Part shown: piece by piece, positions 28,595 through 38,700 of the stretch
Position numbering within the stretch: the first letter of the stretch is position 1
Layout: each line of letters starts with the position of its first letter
Origin: Hoylesella loescheii
GTDB taxonomy: Bacteria; Bacteroidota; Bacteroidia; Bacteroidales; Bacteroidaceae
NCBI GenBank assembly: GCA_021531755.1
Contig: JADYUK010000002.1
Coordinates: 186,001 to 250,000, forward strand
Direction: 5' to 3'
DNA length: 64,000 bases
The notes under the pieces: model-generated
What the model was told of the DNA's origin: nothing
Databases searched by the model: none
What the model saw: only the letters and a program-made list of their open reading frames with translations
Translations under genes and position numbers: made by a program

Positions 28595-30022
28595 TCATTC
28601 TTCCCCCTCTGTCTGCTCCTTTGGCCAGTTGACGAGGAAGAGATGGCTCGTCGGACGTGTGAAGGCTGTGTATAGCCATCTGATGTATGTTGTCGACAGC
28701 ATATCGGGTGTGACATATCCTTGGTCGAGATACACGTCGGCCCATTGTCCGCCCTGTGCCTTGTGGCATGTGATGGCATAGGCGTATTTCACTTGCAGGG
28801 CATTGAAATGCTTGTCGTCGCGCAGCCTCTCGCGTCTCTCGTCCTTTCGCGTTATGTCGGCATAGTCCTCTGTCTCTATTCTTGTCATGAGCTCGGCGGC
28901 CTTCTCTGCTGAGAGAGCCGGCGATTCGCTCTGCAGGGTGTCGAGCAGCATAGTCGCCTGTATCTCGTAGTCGTCATAGTCAGGAAGGGTGAAAAGCACG
29001 TCGGCGAAACGGAATCCATAGAGCGAGCGTATGTTACGCACACGTCTCACGACACATCTGTCGCCATTGGCGAGGAAAGGTGGTGCGGCAGGGTCTTTGA
29101 TATCGTGGGTCCAGTAATAGTTGTTCTTGACAATCATGAGCATATCGCCCGACTCCAGCTCGCTCTCCCGTCCGAGTATCTGGTTCCTTATGCCGGCGTT
29201 ATACATATTGGCGCGTTTGTTGCTCCGTGTTATGACGACAGTCTCGTCCATTCCCTGTCTGCTGTAGCTTCCGGCCAGTGTCTCCACCAGCTCGTTCCCT
29301 ATGCAGACTGATATGTCGCTGAATCCACTGGTGCGTATCCTTGGCATCCCGACCGCGCTGTCCTTCATGTTCCTCAGCATGGTGGCATTGGCAAGAATCC
29401 CCGAGTCGGCGGCCTGTCTCAGCACCTCTGTCATGTCATAGTCCGTCACGTAGAGACCGTATCCCCTCAGCCTGTCGCTCTCCAGTGCCGGCGATGTCTC
29501 GAATCCTATTGGGGGCAGCTGTGCCGTGTCTCCTATGAGCATAAGTGAGCACCGGCGTCCTGACATGACATATCCGACGAGGTCGTCGAGCAGCGAGCCC
29601 GACCCGAACGTGTCTGCACCATGGTTTATCATCGATGCCTCGTCGGCGATGAACAGTGTGTCATGGTGCAGGTTGTTGTTCAGTGAGAAATGCTCAGAGA
29701 GATATCTCTGCTGCCTGTATATGAACCGGTGTATGGTGAATGCCGTGTGTCCTGTCCCCATGGCGAGCACCTTCGCCGCCCTTCCTGTCGGGGCAAGCAG
29801 CACCACTCTCCTCCTCCCCTCTGCCATGGCGGCTATCAGCGCCTTTGCCACCGATGTCTTTCCCGTTCCAGCATATCCTCTGAGAATCATACACTGCCGG
29901 CTCTCGGTGTCTCTCATCGAGGCGCATACGAATTCTGCCATCCGTGCTATAGCGTTCTGCTGGTCGGCAGTAGGCACGAAAGGCATCGCATTCCTTATTC
30001 TACTTATCCATTCTTCTGTCAT
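28595..30022 (-). CDS. RecD/Pif1-like ATP-dependent DNA helicase
   Basis: 475 residues. A Q-motif (TADQQNAI, 18-25) and Walker A (GYAGTGKTS, 49-57) are followed by LIADEASMI (Walker B) and LMLIGDTAQLPPIGFE (motif III), and the C-terminal UvrD_C_2-like part has YAITCHKAQGGQW and the STTYIRWLYTAFTRP motif VI region. These are superfamily 1B features as in RecD and Pif1, moving 5' to 3' on DNA. It lacks the long N-terminal domain of RecD2, so it is a compact stand-alone helicase. It is divergently placed from DUF3822. Confidence 0.9.
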   Translation of the reverse strand: MTEEWISRIRNAMPFVPTADQQNAIARMAEFVCASMRDTESRQCMILRGYAGTGKTSVAKALIAAMAEGRRRVVLLAPTGRAAKVLAMGTGHTAFTIHRFIYRQQRYLSEHFSLNNNLHHDTLFIADEASMINHGADTFGSGSLLDDLVGYVMSGRRCSLMLIGDTAQLPPIGFETSPALESDRLRGYGLYVTDYDMTEVLRQAADSGILANATMLRNMKDSAVGMPRIRTSGFSDISVCIGNELVETLAGSYSRQGMDETVVITRSNKRANMYNAGIRNQILGRESELESGDMLMIVKNNYYWTHDIKDPAAPPFLANGDRCVVRRVRNIRSLYGFRFADVLFTLPDYDDYEIQATMLLDTLQSESPALSAEKAAELMTRIETEDYADITRKDERRERLRDDKHFNALQVKYAYAITCHKAQGGQWADVYLDQGYVTPDMLSTTYIRWLYTAFTRPTSHLFLVNWPKEQTEGEE

Positions 30023-30083
30023 AATAGTCGAGGGTAGGGGAGACGGCTTTTCCGTTCATTCTCCTTATTGTCGCTTATCTTCG

Positions 30084-30091
30084 ACAAAATT
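30084..30091 (-). promoter_or_regulatory. Probable -7 box of the helicase gene
   Basis: TAATTTTG on the reverse strand, about 60 nt before the helicase start. No clear -33 element was assigned. Confidence 0.35.
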
Positions 30092-30135
30092 ATATAAAAA
30101 TCCGGTATAATCAAAAAAAAGATTATGTCTGACGC

Positions 30136-30164
30136 TTGATTAATTCTTTTTTTTGTAATTTTGC
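30136..30164 (+). promoter_or_regulatory. Promoter of the DUF3822-rsmD unit, almost touching the start codon
   Basis: TTG (30136-30138), 17-nt spacer, TAATTTTGC (30156-30164). The ATG at 30169 is only 4 nt after the box, so the transcript is predicted to be leaderless or nearly so. Confidence 0.6.
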
Positions 30165-30168
30165 AGTC

Positions 30169-30966
30169 ATGAACAATGATATAACCCGTACCCCCCGCAG
30201 TATTATCCGCATAGGCAGGCAGACCCTTATGTTTGCCTCTCCCTTGTCGTCTCCCCCAGGTCTGAGGGTCGAGCCATACATTGTCAAGAGTGGCATGTCT
30301 ATGGCTGCCAATCTCAGGGAGGCTTTTCGCGAGAGTGGGCTGCTGTCGTTGTCCGGCAGTCGTGTCCAGGTGTTGTTAGACAGCGATGTCCTCCTTGTTC
30401 CTCTCGACGAGTATGACGAGGATTCTGTCTCAACGTTGTATCATCATACTTTCCCCAGCAGGCAGAAGGATATTGTCCTCACACATGTCATCCCCGGTCT
30501 CAACTGTGTTGCCGTCTATTCTATCAACAAGGACCTGCGTCTTGTCATAACCGACCATTTTTCCGATGTCCGCATCATGCCCGTCCTTGTCCCTGTATGG
30601 ACCCATCTGCATCAGCTCAGCTATGCCGGCCGCACCCGCAAGCTCTATGCCTATGCCCATGATGGCTCTCTGGCCGTATTCTCCTTTGCCAACAACCGTT
30701 TCCGGTTCATGAACACCTTTGTGACATCTGAGATTACAGATACAGCCTATTACATCCTGTATGTATGGCAGCAGCTTGCATTCGACCGTCAGCGCGACGA
30801 GATAGTCCTTGTCGGGGCATTCCCAGATTCTGACATGCTGCGGACAGAGTTGCGCCGGTATGTAGCCAATGTCTATCTTGTCAGTCCGTCAGCCGACTTC
30901 AACCGCTCGCCCATCACTCAAATCCCACACATCACTTACGACCTTATCTGCCTATGCGAATCATAA
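30169..30966 (+). CDS. DUF3822 family protein
   Basis: 265 residues from ATG 30169 (MNNDITRTPRS). I recognise it as the Bacteroidetes-specific DUF3822 family by its content and by its fixed place before rsmD; it has an actin-like fold feel (FSFANNRFRFMNTF, ITDTAYYILYVWQQL, LVGAFPDSD) but no catalytic motif that I can name. Its last 13 bases overlap the start of rsmD, implying coupled translation. Its role is unknown. Confidence 0.75.
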   Translation: MNNDITRTPRSIIRIGRQTLMFASPLSSPPGLRVEPYIVKSGMSMAANLREAFRESGLLSLSGSRVQVLLDSDVLLVPLDEYDEDSVSTLYHHTFPSRQKDIVLTHVIPGLNCVAVYSINKDLRLVITDHFSDVRIMPVLVPVWTHLHQLSYAGRTRKLYAYAHDGSLAVFSFANNRFRFMNTFVTSEITDTAYYILYVWQQLAFDRQRDEIVLVGAFPDSDMLRTELRRYVANVYLVSPSADFNRSPITQIPHITYDLICLCES

Positions 30967-31517
30967 CAGGAAAATACAAGGGTCGCCGTTTCGAGGTGCC
31001 ACGCACGTTCAAGGCCCGTCCCACGACAGACTTTGCCAAGGAGAACATATTCAATGTCCTCAATGGATATGTCGATATCGAAGGCGCTACAGCCCTCGAC
31101 CTTTTCGCAGGCACTGGCAGCATAACACTTGAGATGCTCTCAAGAGGATGCTCAAGTGTCGTCAGCGTTGAGGCCGACCGTGACCATGCGGCGTTCATAC
31201 GCCAGTGTCTTGAGAAGATAGGCGTCAAGGAGTGCTCGCTGATAAGGGGCGATGTGTTCCGTTTCCTAAAGTCCTCGCGCCAGCAGTATGACATCATTTT
31301 TGCCGACCCGCCGTATGCTCTGAAGGAGCTTCCGCAGCTTCCTGACCTCATACTCCGCAATGGCGACCCTGGCTCGCAGTCGCTTCTCAAACCTGATGGC
31401 ATCTTTGTCTTTGAGCATGGCAAGCAGTACGATTTCTCCTCACACCCCTGTTTCATCGACCACCGAGCCTATGGCTCAGTCAACTTCACTCTCTTCGCCT
31501 CCTCTCCAAGAGGGTAG
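30954..31517 (+). CDS. rsmD: 16S rRNA (guanine(966)-N(2))-methyltransferase
   Basis: 187 residues. RsmD hallmarks are RIITGKYKGRRFEVP at the start, PTTDFAKENIFNVLNG, the SAM motif ALDLFAGTGSITLEML and the catalytic DPPY motif in IIFADPPYAL (about residues 117-126). It methylates G966 of 16S rRNA in the 30S subunit. The start overlaps the DUF3822 gene by 13 bp. Confidence 0.95.
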   Translation: MRIITGKYKGRRFEVPRTFKARPTTDFAKENIFNVLNGYVDIEGATALDLFAGTGSITLEMLSRGCSSVVSVEADRDHAAFIRQCLEKIGVKECSLIRGDVFRFLKSSRQQYDIIFADPPYALKELPQLPDLILRNGDPGSQSLLKPDGIFVFEHGKQYDFSSHPCFIDHRAYGSVNFTLFASSPRG

Positions 31518-31727
31518 CCGTCACGTCTGCCGTTACTACTGCCATCCCTTGCTTTCCTGCCATCCCTTGCTTACGTCTGCCATCCCGCATTTTCCTGGTG
31601 CGCGCATGTTACGCTTGGATGTAACAGTCCCCGCACAGGTACTGCCTTAAGATAAATGGCTCCGCCCCTTTCGGCTCCCAATAAGCAACAGTCTCCCATC
31701 CCGTCTCATAACTCCTTTCTACTTAAT

Positions 31728-33842
31728 ATGATAGATCGTCCCACAGTCCAGCGCATACTTGACGCGGCAGATATCGTTGATGTCGTGTCGGAGTTTGTCA
31801 CGCTCAGGAAGAGCGGGGCTAACTACAAGGGGTTATGTCCGTTCCATAATGATTCCACACCGTCTTTCTCTGTCAGTCCTGCCCGCAACTACTGCCACTG
31901 TTTCTCTTGTGGCAAGGGAGGCAGTCCCGTCGGTTTCATCATGGAGCATGAGCAGATGACATATCCTGAGGCCCTGCGCTGGCTTGCCAAGCGTTATCAC
32001 ATAGAGATAAAGGAGCGCGAGCTGAGCGATGCGGAGCGTGAGCAAGCTTCTGAGCGTGAGTCGCTGTTCATTGTCAATGAGTGGGCAGCACAGTATTACC
32101 ATGACATTCTCCTCTCTGACCCTACAGGCCGCACCATAGGCATGCAGTATTTCCGCTCACGTGGATTCCGCGACGATATCATTGAGCGTTTCCGTCTCGG
32201 CTTTGCCCTCGACGACCGCCGTGCCATGCCCTCTGAGGCCATAAGGAAAGGCTACCGTGCCGAGTTCCTTCTCAAGACCGGTCTCTGCTATAAGCGTGAC
32301 AGTGAGGCCGCCCTCACTCAGGATAATGCCCGTGATTTGCTCTCCGACCGCTTTGCAGGCCGTGCCATATTCCCATGGATAGGGCTTAACGGAAAGGTTG
32401 TCGCATTTGGCGGCAGGAAGCTCGACAAGGCCACGAAGGGTGTCCAGCAGAAGTATGTCAACTCTCCCGACTCGGATATTTACCATAAGGACCATGAGCT
32501 CTTCGGCATCTATCAGGCACGCAAGGCCATAGGGCGTGAGGACTGTGTCTATATGGTTGAGGGATATACCGATGTCATATCCATGCACCAGTGTGGCATA
32601 GAGAATGTTGTCGCCAACTCAGGCACGGCTCTCTCTGAGCATCAGATACACATCCTCCACCGGCTCACCAAGAACATTGTCCTCCTCTATGATGGCGATG
32701 CGGCAGGCATCAAGGCCGCCATGCGGGGTACAGACATGCTCCTTGCCAACGGCATGAACGTCAAGGTGTTGCTCCTGCCCGACGGTGAGGACCCCGACTC
32801 CTTCGCACGCAGTCACACGTCAGAGGAGTACCGTGAGTATATCACCAGTCATCAGACAGATTTCATACAGTTCAAGATATCCACCCTACTGACCGGTGTG
32901 ACAGACCCAGCCCAGCGCTCAGCCCATATCGAGTCTATTGTCCGCAGTGTCTCCGTCATCCCAGACCTCATCACCCGCCAGGCTTATCTCCAGGACTGCT
33001 CCACACGTCTTGGCATGCCAGAGGCAGTCCTCACGGCACGTATGAATACATTCGTCAGCGAGCACCGCCAGGCCGAGCAGCGTAGCATAAGTGCCGCCCA
33101 GCGCAGCCAGGCCATGCAAACAGGCGGTTCTGCCGATGCCCGTGCCGATGCCAATTCCGGCGTGGCAACATCCGGCGGCGCTGCCCCTATTGGGTCAGGC
33201 TATCCCTCAGACACTGCCCCTGCTGGTGGTTCCACACCTCCCCAGAGTGCTTCGGGGGCTAATGTCCAGGCTCCCACCATCACCGCCCAGTCGCCCAGCC
33301 GCACGGCAAGCAGCTGTGTGACACCCTCTGCCATTCTTGCCGAGCTTGTGGTGAGATACGGAGAGCGTATCATAAAGCACGATGTTGAGACAGTCGATGG
33401 CGACAAGGTCTCCCTGTCGCTTGCCGAGTATGTCTATTATAATCTCCGCTGTGACAGCCTTACGCTCGACAATCCCCTATACATGTCTCTCCTTGAGGAG
33501 GCTGTCAGCCATGTCCACGACGAGGGTTTCACCTCACTTGCCTATTTTGTCCATCATCCAGACATCGAGCTGAGCCGCCTTGCCGTCAGCCTTTCCCAGG
33601 AGCGTTATGTCCTTGCTGGCAGCCTTACACGCGAGATGACCGATGAGTCATTGCTCCATAATGTTGAGCGTCTTCTCTTTGAGCTGCGCCGTGATGTCAT
33701 TGATATGCAGCTAAAGGAGACAGAGCGCGCTCTCGCTGCCGCTTTCGGCACTCCCGGCGAGGCAGACGTCATGAAACGTTATACTGAGCTGAAGCAGATG
33801 CGCTCGAAGATAGCGCGCCGTCTCGGCAATACCATAGGATAA
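31728..33842 (+). CDS. dnaG: DNA primase
   Basis: 704 residues from ATG 31728 (MIDRPTVQRILDAADIVDVV); upstream in-frame codons lack conservation. The zinc finger is C37-x2-H40 and C58-x2-C61; the TOPRIM region has VYMVEGYTDVISMH and VLLYDGDAAG. A Ser/Ala/Gly/Pro-rich low-complexity linker (about 455-530) precedes the C-terminal DnaB-binding helical domain. It makes RNA primers for replication. The long linker is peculiar to this gene, not the family. Confidence 0.96.
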   Translation: MIDRPTVQRILDAADIVDVVSEFVTLRKSGANYKGLCPFHNDSTPSFSVSPARNYCHCFSCGKGGSPVGFIMEHEQMTYPEALRWLAKRYHIEIKERELSDAEREQASERESLFIVNEWAAQYYHDILLSDPTGRTIGMQYFRSRGFRDDIIERFRLGFALDDRRAMPSEAIRKGYRAEFLLKTGLCYKRDSEAALTQDNARDLLSDRFAGRAIFPWIGLNGKVVAFGGRKLDKATKGVQQKYVNSPDSDIYHKDHELFGIYQARKAIGREDCVYMVEGYTDVISMHQCGIENVVANSGTALSEHQIHILHRLTKNIVLLYDGDAAGIKAAMRGTDMLLANGMNVKVLLLPDGEDPDSFARSHTSEEYREYITSHQTDFIQFKISTLLTGVTDPAQRSAHIESIVRSVSVIPDLITRQAYLQDCSTRLGMPEAVLTARMNTFVSEHRQAEQRSISAAQRSQAMQTGGSADARADANSGVATSGGAAPIGSGYPSDTAPAGGSTPPQSASGANVQAPTITAQSPSRTASSCVTPSAILAELVVRYGERIIKHDVETVDGDKVSLSLAEYVYYNLRCDSLTLDNPLYMSLLEEAVSHVHDEGFTSLAYFVHHPDIELSRLAVSLSQERYVLAGSLTREMTDESLLHNVERLLFELRRDVIDMQLKETERALAAAFGTPGEADVMKRYTELKQMRSKIARRLGNTIG

Positions 33843-33888
33843 CACCCCTATACCCATTCCCCCCTAACCGTCTTATCCTTTACCCACC

Positions 33889-34866
33889 ATGACCTACACT
33901 ATTCACGATTATCCCAGTGTTGAGGAGCGCCGTATGCATACCGTGCCCTTCATCAACCATATTATCTCGTCAGGCAATGCCGACGATATGATACTTGTCT
34001 GCGAGGCAATGCAGGAGAAGACCCTTGCCGGCATAGCTGAGCGTATCGCTTCGTCGCCGAGTGTTAAGGCAGTCCTTCTTGCAGGACCCTCGTCGAGTGG
34101 CAAGACATCCACCAGCCGTCGCCTCTGCATACAGCTGATGGCATGCGGCCGCCATCCTGTCGCCCTCTCTATGGACAACTGGTATGTCCCCCGCCGTGAG
34201 ACACCGCTTGATGCTGACGGTAATCCTGATTATGAGACTGTCTATGCTGTCGACCTCAATCGTTTCAATGCCGATATCTCGGATCTCGTCAGTGGTAAGG
34301 AGGTGAGACTCCCCACGTACAATTTCGTGACAGGCGAGCGTGAGTACCATGGTGAGCGTCTTCGTCTCACAGACGATATGATAATGGTCATTGAGGGCAT
34401 CCATGCTCTCAATCCCATTGTCTCAGAGCATATTCCCTCAGAGAGCAAGTTCAAGATTTTCGCTGCTCCCATGAGTCCAATCTCTCTTGATGGCGAGCGT
34501 TGGATACCGACGACAGTCAACCGTCTCCTACGCCGCATCAGCCGTGACAGCCAGACACGTGGCCGCTCTCCACAGGAGACGATAGCTGGCTGGGATTCTG
34601 TCCGCAGGGGTGAGGAGCGTTGGATATTCCCATTCAAGTCTTCGGCAGATGTCCTCTTCGACACATCCATGCTCTATGAGCTTGCCGCCCTCCGTGCTAA
34701 GGCCGAGCCTGCTCTGCTGTCTGTCCCCTCTGATTCTCCCGAGCGTGAAGTGGCTGACAGGCTGTTGTCGTTCCTCCGCTGCTTCGAGCCTATCGATATT
34801 GACTCTATCCCACGGACATCCCTCTTGCGCGAGTTTGTTGGCGGCTCCATCTTCGGGGCTGTGTGA
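33889..34866 (+). CDS. Uridine kinase/phosphoribulokinase-family nucleoside kinase
   Basis: 325 residues. A Walker A motif GPSSSGKT (66-73) is followed by SMDNWYVPRRETPLDADGNP, a Bacteroidales variant of the uridine-kinase Asp region, and MIMVIEGIHALNP. Related Bacteroidales proteins are often about 550 residues with an N-terminal TGS-like part; only the kinase half is here and it begins with its own clean ATG. The substrate is likely a nucleoside but not proven. It follows dnaG by 46 nt. Confidence 0.85.
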   Translation: MTYTIHDYPSVEERRMHTVPFINHIISSGNADDMILVCEAMQEKTLAGIAERIASSPSVKAVLLAGPSSSGKTSTSRRLCIQLMACGRHPVALSMDNWYVPRRETPLDADGNPDYETVYAVDLNRFNADISDLVSGKEVRLPTYNFVTGEREYHGERLRLTDDMIMVIEGIHALNPIVSEHIPSESKFKIFAAPMSPISLDGERWIPTTVNRLLRRISRDSQTRGRSPQETIAGWDSVRRGEERWIFPFKSSADVLFDTSMLYELAALRAKAEPALLSVPSDSPEREVADRLLSFLRCFEPIDIDSIPRTSLLREFVGGSIFGAV

Positions 34867-34899
34867 TTTTTTATCCATCCATCTCACACGGAGAGCAGG

Positions 34900-35075
34900 T
34901 TTTCTTCACGCGGGGAGTATGCTCTTTTCACGCGGAGAGTCACGGAATCACACGGAGAACCCGGAAGCCCTGGAGAGCCCGTAAGCCCCTGAAGCCCTGG
35001 AGAGTCCCAGAGAGTCCGGAAGCTCCAGAGAGTCCGGAATACCCGGATGCCCCGGAACCCCCGTCAGAGGGGAAA
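34900..35075 (+). repeat. G/C-rich degenerate short repeats after the nucleoside kinase
   Basis: Variants of CCGGAAGC, GAGAGTCC and CACGCGGAGAG recur about every 12-20 bases. No hairpin or gene explains them. Confidence 0.5.
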
Positions 35076-35327
35076 GTAACAAACTGTAAGTTCGGGGCGT
35101 AACTTGTTGGTTGTCAATAGGACACGTGGAATTTGTGGTGTGTAAGCATTTGTGTGAATCTATTTAAAATAATGTATACAAACGGCACATGATGGTTTAC
35201 AATTTGATATATATCAAACGTTAATCACTATCAATGTGCAATGCTTACGATTTGTTATGTTTGTTACGTTTTATATGGGTAAAACAAACAAACTGAAATT
35301 TTTCTTTAAAAATAAATGTCATTTTGC
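35076..35327 (+). other. A/T-rich upstream region of the putA transcript
   Basis: No gene is seen; the sequence is A/T-rich with several TTTGTTA-like words and leads into the putA promoter. Confidence 0.5.
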
Positions 35328-35359
35328 TTGCATGAGCCGAGAAATATGTTTATCTTTGC
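35328..35359 (+). promoter_or_regulatory. Promoter of the putA-like gene
   Basis: TTG (35328-35330), 20-nt spacer, TATCTTTGC (35351-35359). The predicted start near 35365 gives a leader of about 435 nt before the coding start. Confidence 0.7.
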
Positions 35360-35399
35360 GAACGTCAAATATAAAACATTAACCAAAATCCGACCGACT

Positions 35400-35492
35400 A
35401 TGAGACGACAAGTATTCGACCGCTTCTCGCTTCAGGCCCTGTCTGAGCTTCATCGCTACAGGGCTGTCATGTTCAGTCCGACCGTTCAGTAA
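35400..35492 (+). CDS. 30-residue leader ORF upstream of the putA-like gene
   Basis: ATG at 35400 and TAA at 35490-35492; the peptide begins MRRQVFDRFSLQALSELH and ends in MFSPTVQ. It starts about 35 nt after the predicted transcription start and is followed by two hairpins. The position suggests a regulatory leader peptide whose translation affects folding of the RNA behind it. No family is known to me, and it may also simply be a short ORF by chance. Confidence 0.45.
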   Translation: MRRQVFDRFSLQALSELHRYRAVMFSPTVQ

Positions 35493-35499
35493 TCTTTCG

Positions 35500-35594
35500 C
35501 TTCTTACCCATCGGGGACTAAGGTAAGAGGTCTTCTTCTATGCACAGGATGCGGCTTCACCAGCCATTGTTTTGTGTTACATCCTGCTGTGTGC
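35500..35594 (+). promoter_or_regulatory. Structured leader RNA between the leader ORF and putA
   Basis: Hairpin 1: CTTCTTACC (35500-35508) pairs with GGTAAGAGG (35522-35530) with one G-U, loop of 13. Hairpin 2: GCACAGGATG (35542-35551) pairs with CATCC (35580-35584) and TGTGC (35590-35594), with an inner GGCT/AGCC hairpin. About 200 further leader bases follow. Confidence 0.5.
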
Positions 35595-35799
35595 CCCCAA
35601 TCACCAAATTTTTCTTTATTACTAATACAAGCCGTAAGCATCATGTATTTCTTTCCTGACTGTCATAGCCAGGGATAGAGACGATGCAAGCGGACCGTGG
35701 GGAGGATATCTCCAGGCAGAGCCGTCGTATATATATCAGTCTATGCTGTATGCGTCTGCCGGCGATGCCACCCCCAAGACCCAAAAAAGACGAAAGATT

Positions 35800-38700
35800 A
35801 TGAACAAGCCGACTATCAAAGAAGTTGAAGAATGGGTAAAAAAACTGTATGACACATGTGAGGAGACCATCACTCCCGCAGAGCGTGCTGAACAGCGCAA
35901 GTATGCCATCATGGTGCAGCGTCCACAGGACAAGAAGTTCCTTGTGAAGATGCTCGACGAGTCATCACAGATACGTGACTCAAAGAAGCTCGCCATGCGC
36001 ATCAAGACACTCATAGACCAGTATGGAGTGCCTAAGTTCCTGAACAAGAGAGACACCTTCCTGTTCCAGATTTACCAGCAGTTCGGGTATTTCTTCTGGC
36101 CTATCGCCATCCCCATCATCAAGAAACGCCTAAGGATGGACACATCACGCGTCATCATCGACGCCGCCCGTCCGAATCTGACAAAGCACCTCGCCACACG
36201 TTTCGACCAGAAGATTGGCCAGAATGTGAACCTCCTCGGAGAGGTCGTGCTGGGCAACCAGGAGGCCGACAAGAGATACTACGGGTATCTTGAGGCACTC
36301 AAGGAGCCGGACATCAACTATATCTCGGTGAAGATATCAGGCATCTACGCACAGACCCATGCGCTCAACTATGAGGAGTCGTTCCCTGAGCTGATACGCC
36401 GTATGTCAGAGCTCTACCAGGCAGCCATAGACAATCCTTATGTCGACGAGTATGGAAAGAAGCGCGCCAAGTTCATCAACCTTGACATGGAGGAGTATAA
36501 GGACGCCCACCTGACACTGCGCCTATTCAAGGAGGTGCTCTCAAAGCCCGAGTTCCTGAATTACTCTGCCGGCATCGTTGTCCAGTCATATCTCCCTGAC
36601 GCATGGGACTTCCAGACTGAGCTTCTTGAGTTTGCCAAGGAGCGTTGCTCACGCGGAGGCGCTCCGATAAAGATGCGTGTCGTGAAGGGATGTAACCTTG
36701 AGATGGAGACAGTAGTGGCATCGCTGCGCGGATGGGAGAACCCTGTGCGCCCGGACAAGACCGAGGTCGACGCCAACTACCTCCACATCATAGAGCGCGG
36801 CCTGCTGCCAGAGAACTCCAAGTACCTGCATGTCGGCATGGCGTCCCACAACCTCTACACCATATCCTATGCCTACCTCCTCACACAGAAGTATGGCACA
36901 CCGAAGGAAACCTTCTGCTTCGAGATGCTTGAGGGTATGGCAGACCATGTATGGAGAGCACAGTCGAAGCTCGGCAACCATGTCATCCTCTACACACCTG
37001 TCGTGAAGGACGAGCACTTCCTCAACGCCGTGTCATACCTCGTCAGACGTATGGATGAGAACACAGCGCCAGACAACTTCCTCACCCACTCGTTCAACCT
37101 CCAGCCAGGAACAGAGACATGGGACTTCCTGAAGAAGCAGTTCGAGGACGCATACGCCATAAAGGACAAGATACCTCACACACCACACCGCACACAGAAC
37201 CGCCTGGAGCCTTACAAGCCTGTGCCACCAATGGACGAGATGAAGAACGAGCCAGACACCGATTTCGACCGCGAGTGTAACCAGGAGTGGCAGCGCCAGA
37301 TATTCAAGAAGTGGAAGAAGACCGCCGCTGACACACCATACATCATCCCGACCCAGATAGGCGACAAGGAAGTCACCAACGACAAGCGCCACAAATACTA
37401 TGACCGCTGCCAGGACGACGAGATAGAGATATGCGAGATGTCACAGGCATCGGCAGAGCAGGTTAGGGAGATTGTGCGCATAGCCGACGAGGATGCAGGC
37501 GGATGGCGTAAGAAAGACATAGAGGAGCGCCACCGTATCATGTACGACGCTGCCAACCGTCTCGGCGAGATGCGTGGCGACCTCATCGGCTGCATGTGTG
37601 CCATAACAGGCAAGACAGTTGTCGAGGGCGACGTTGAGGTCAGCGAGGGAATCGACTACTGCCGCTTCTACACGACGACGATGAAGAAGTTCCTCAAGCT
37701 CAGCGATGTCGACATAAAGGCCAAGGGCACTATCCTTGTCATCTCTCCATGGAACTTCCCATGCGCCATACCTGTCGGCGGCATCGTTGCCGGCCTTGCA
37801 GCAGGCAACACCGTCATCCTCAAGCCAGCCACCGTTGCGGCCCCAGTAGCATGGCTATTCGCAAAGGCATTCTGGGATGCAGGTGTGCCACGTGAGGCCC
37901 TCCAGATAATCATCACCGACCGTGAGGCTCTCAACACCCTCACCACAGCTCCGGAGATAAAGCACATCATACTCACCGGCGGCACAGAGACAGCACAGGC
38001 CATCACACGGAACAATCCGCTCACACCGCTCTCTGCCGAGACAGGCGGAAAGAACGTGATGATAATAACAGCGTCGGCCGACCGCGACCACGCTATCATG
38101 AACGCCTGCACATCGGCTTTCGGCAATGCAGGACAGAAGTGCTCGGCATGCTCGCTGCTGCTCGTAGAGAGGTCAGTATATAACAGCGAGGAGTTCAAGA
38201 CGAAGCTCATCGACTGTGCCACAAGCCTCAAGGTGGGCAGCGTATGGGATGCCGGCAACATCGTCGGCCCGATGATTACGAACAAGAACGAGAAGCTCCT
38301 CCACGCCCTTGAGCACCTTGAGCCGGGAGAGTCATGGCTCGTCGCCCCACGATTCGTCGACAAGAAGCGCTATATCCTCGCCCCGACAATCAAGTGGGGA
38401 GTGAAGCCAGGCAGCTACTCGTTCCGCACAGAGCTCTTCGGCCCTATGCTCTCCGTATGTCCGTTCGACACCCTCGATGAGGCCATCAGCCTTGTCAACG
38501 GCCTTGACTACGGTCTGACAAGCGGCATACAGAGCCTCGACGAGAAAGAGCAGAAGAAATGGAAGAACTCCATCATGGCAGGCAACCTCTATATCAACCG
38601 CGGCATAACAGGCGCCATAGTCAACCGCCAGCCATTCGGCGGCATGAAGCTCTCTGCTTTCGGCGGAGGCATCAAGGCCGGCGGACCAAACTACTGCTCA

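Noticed and set aside
36527..36776. Short reverse frames inside putA
   Set aside because: Antisense to a long conserved gene and lacking any start or family signals.
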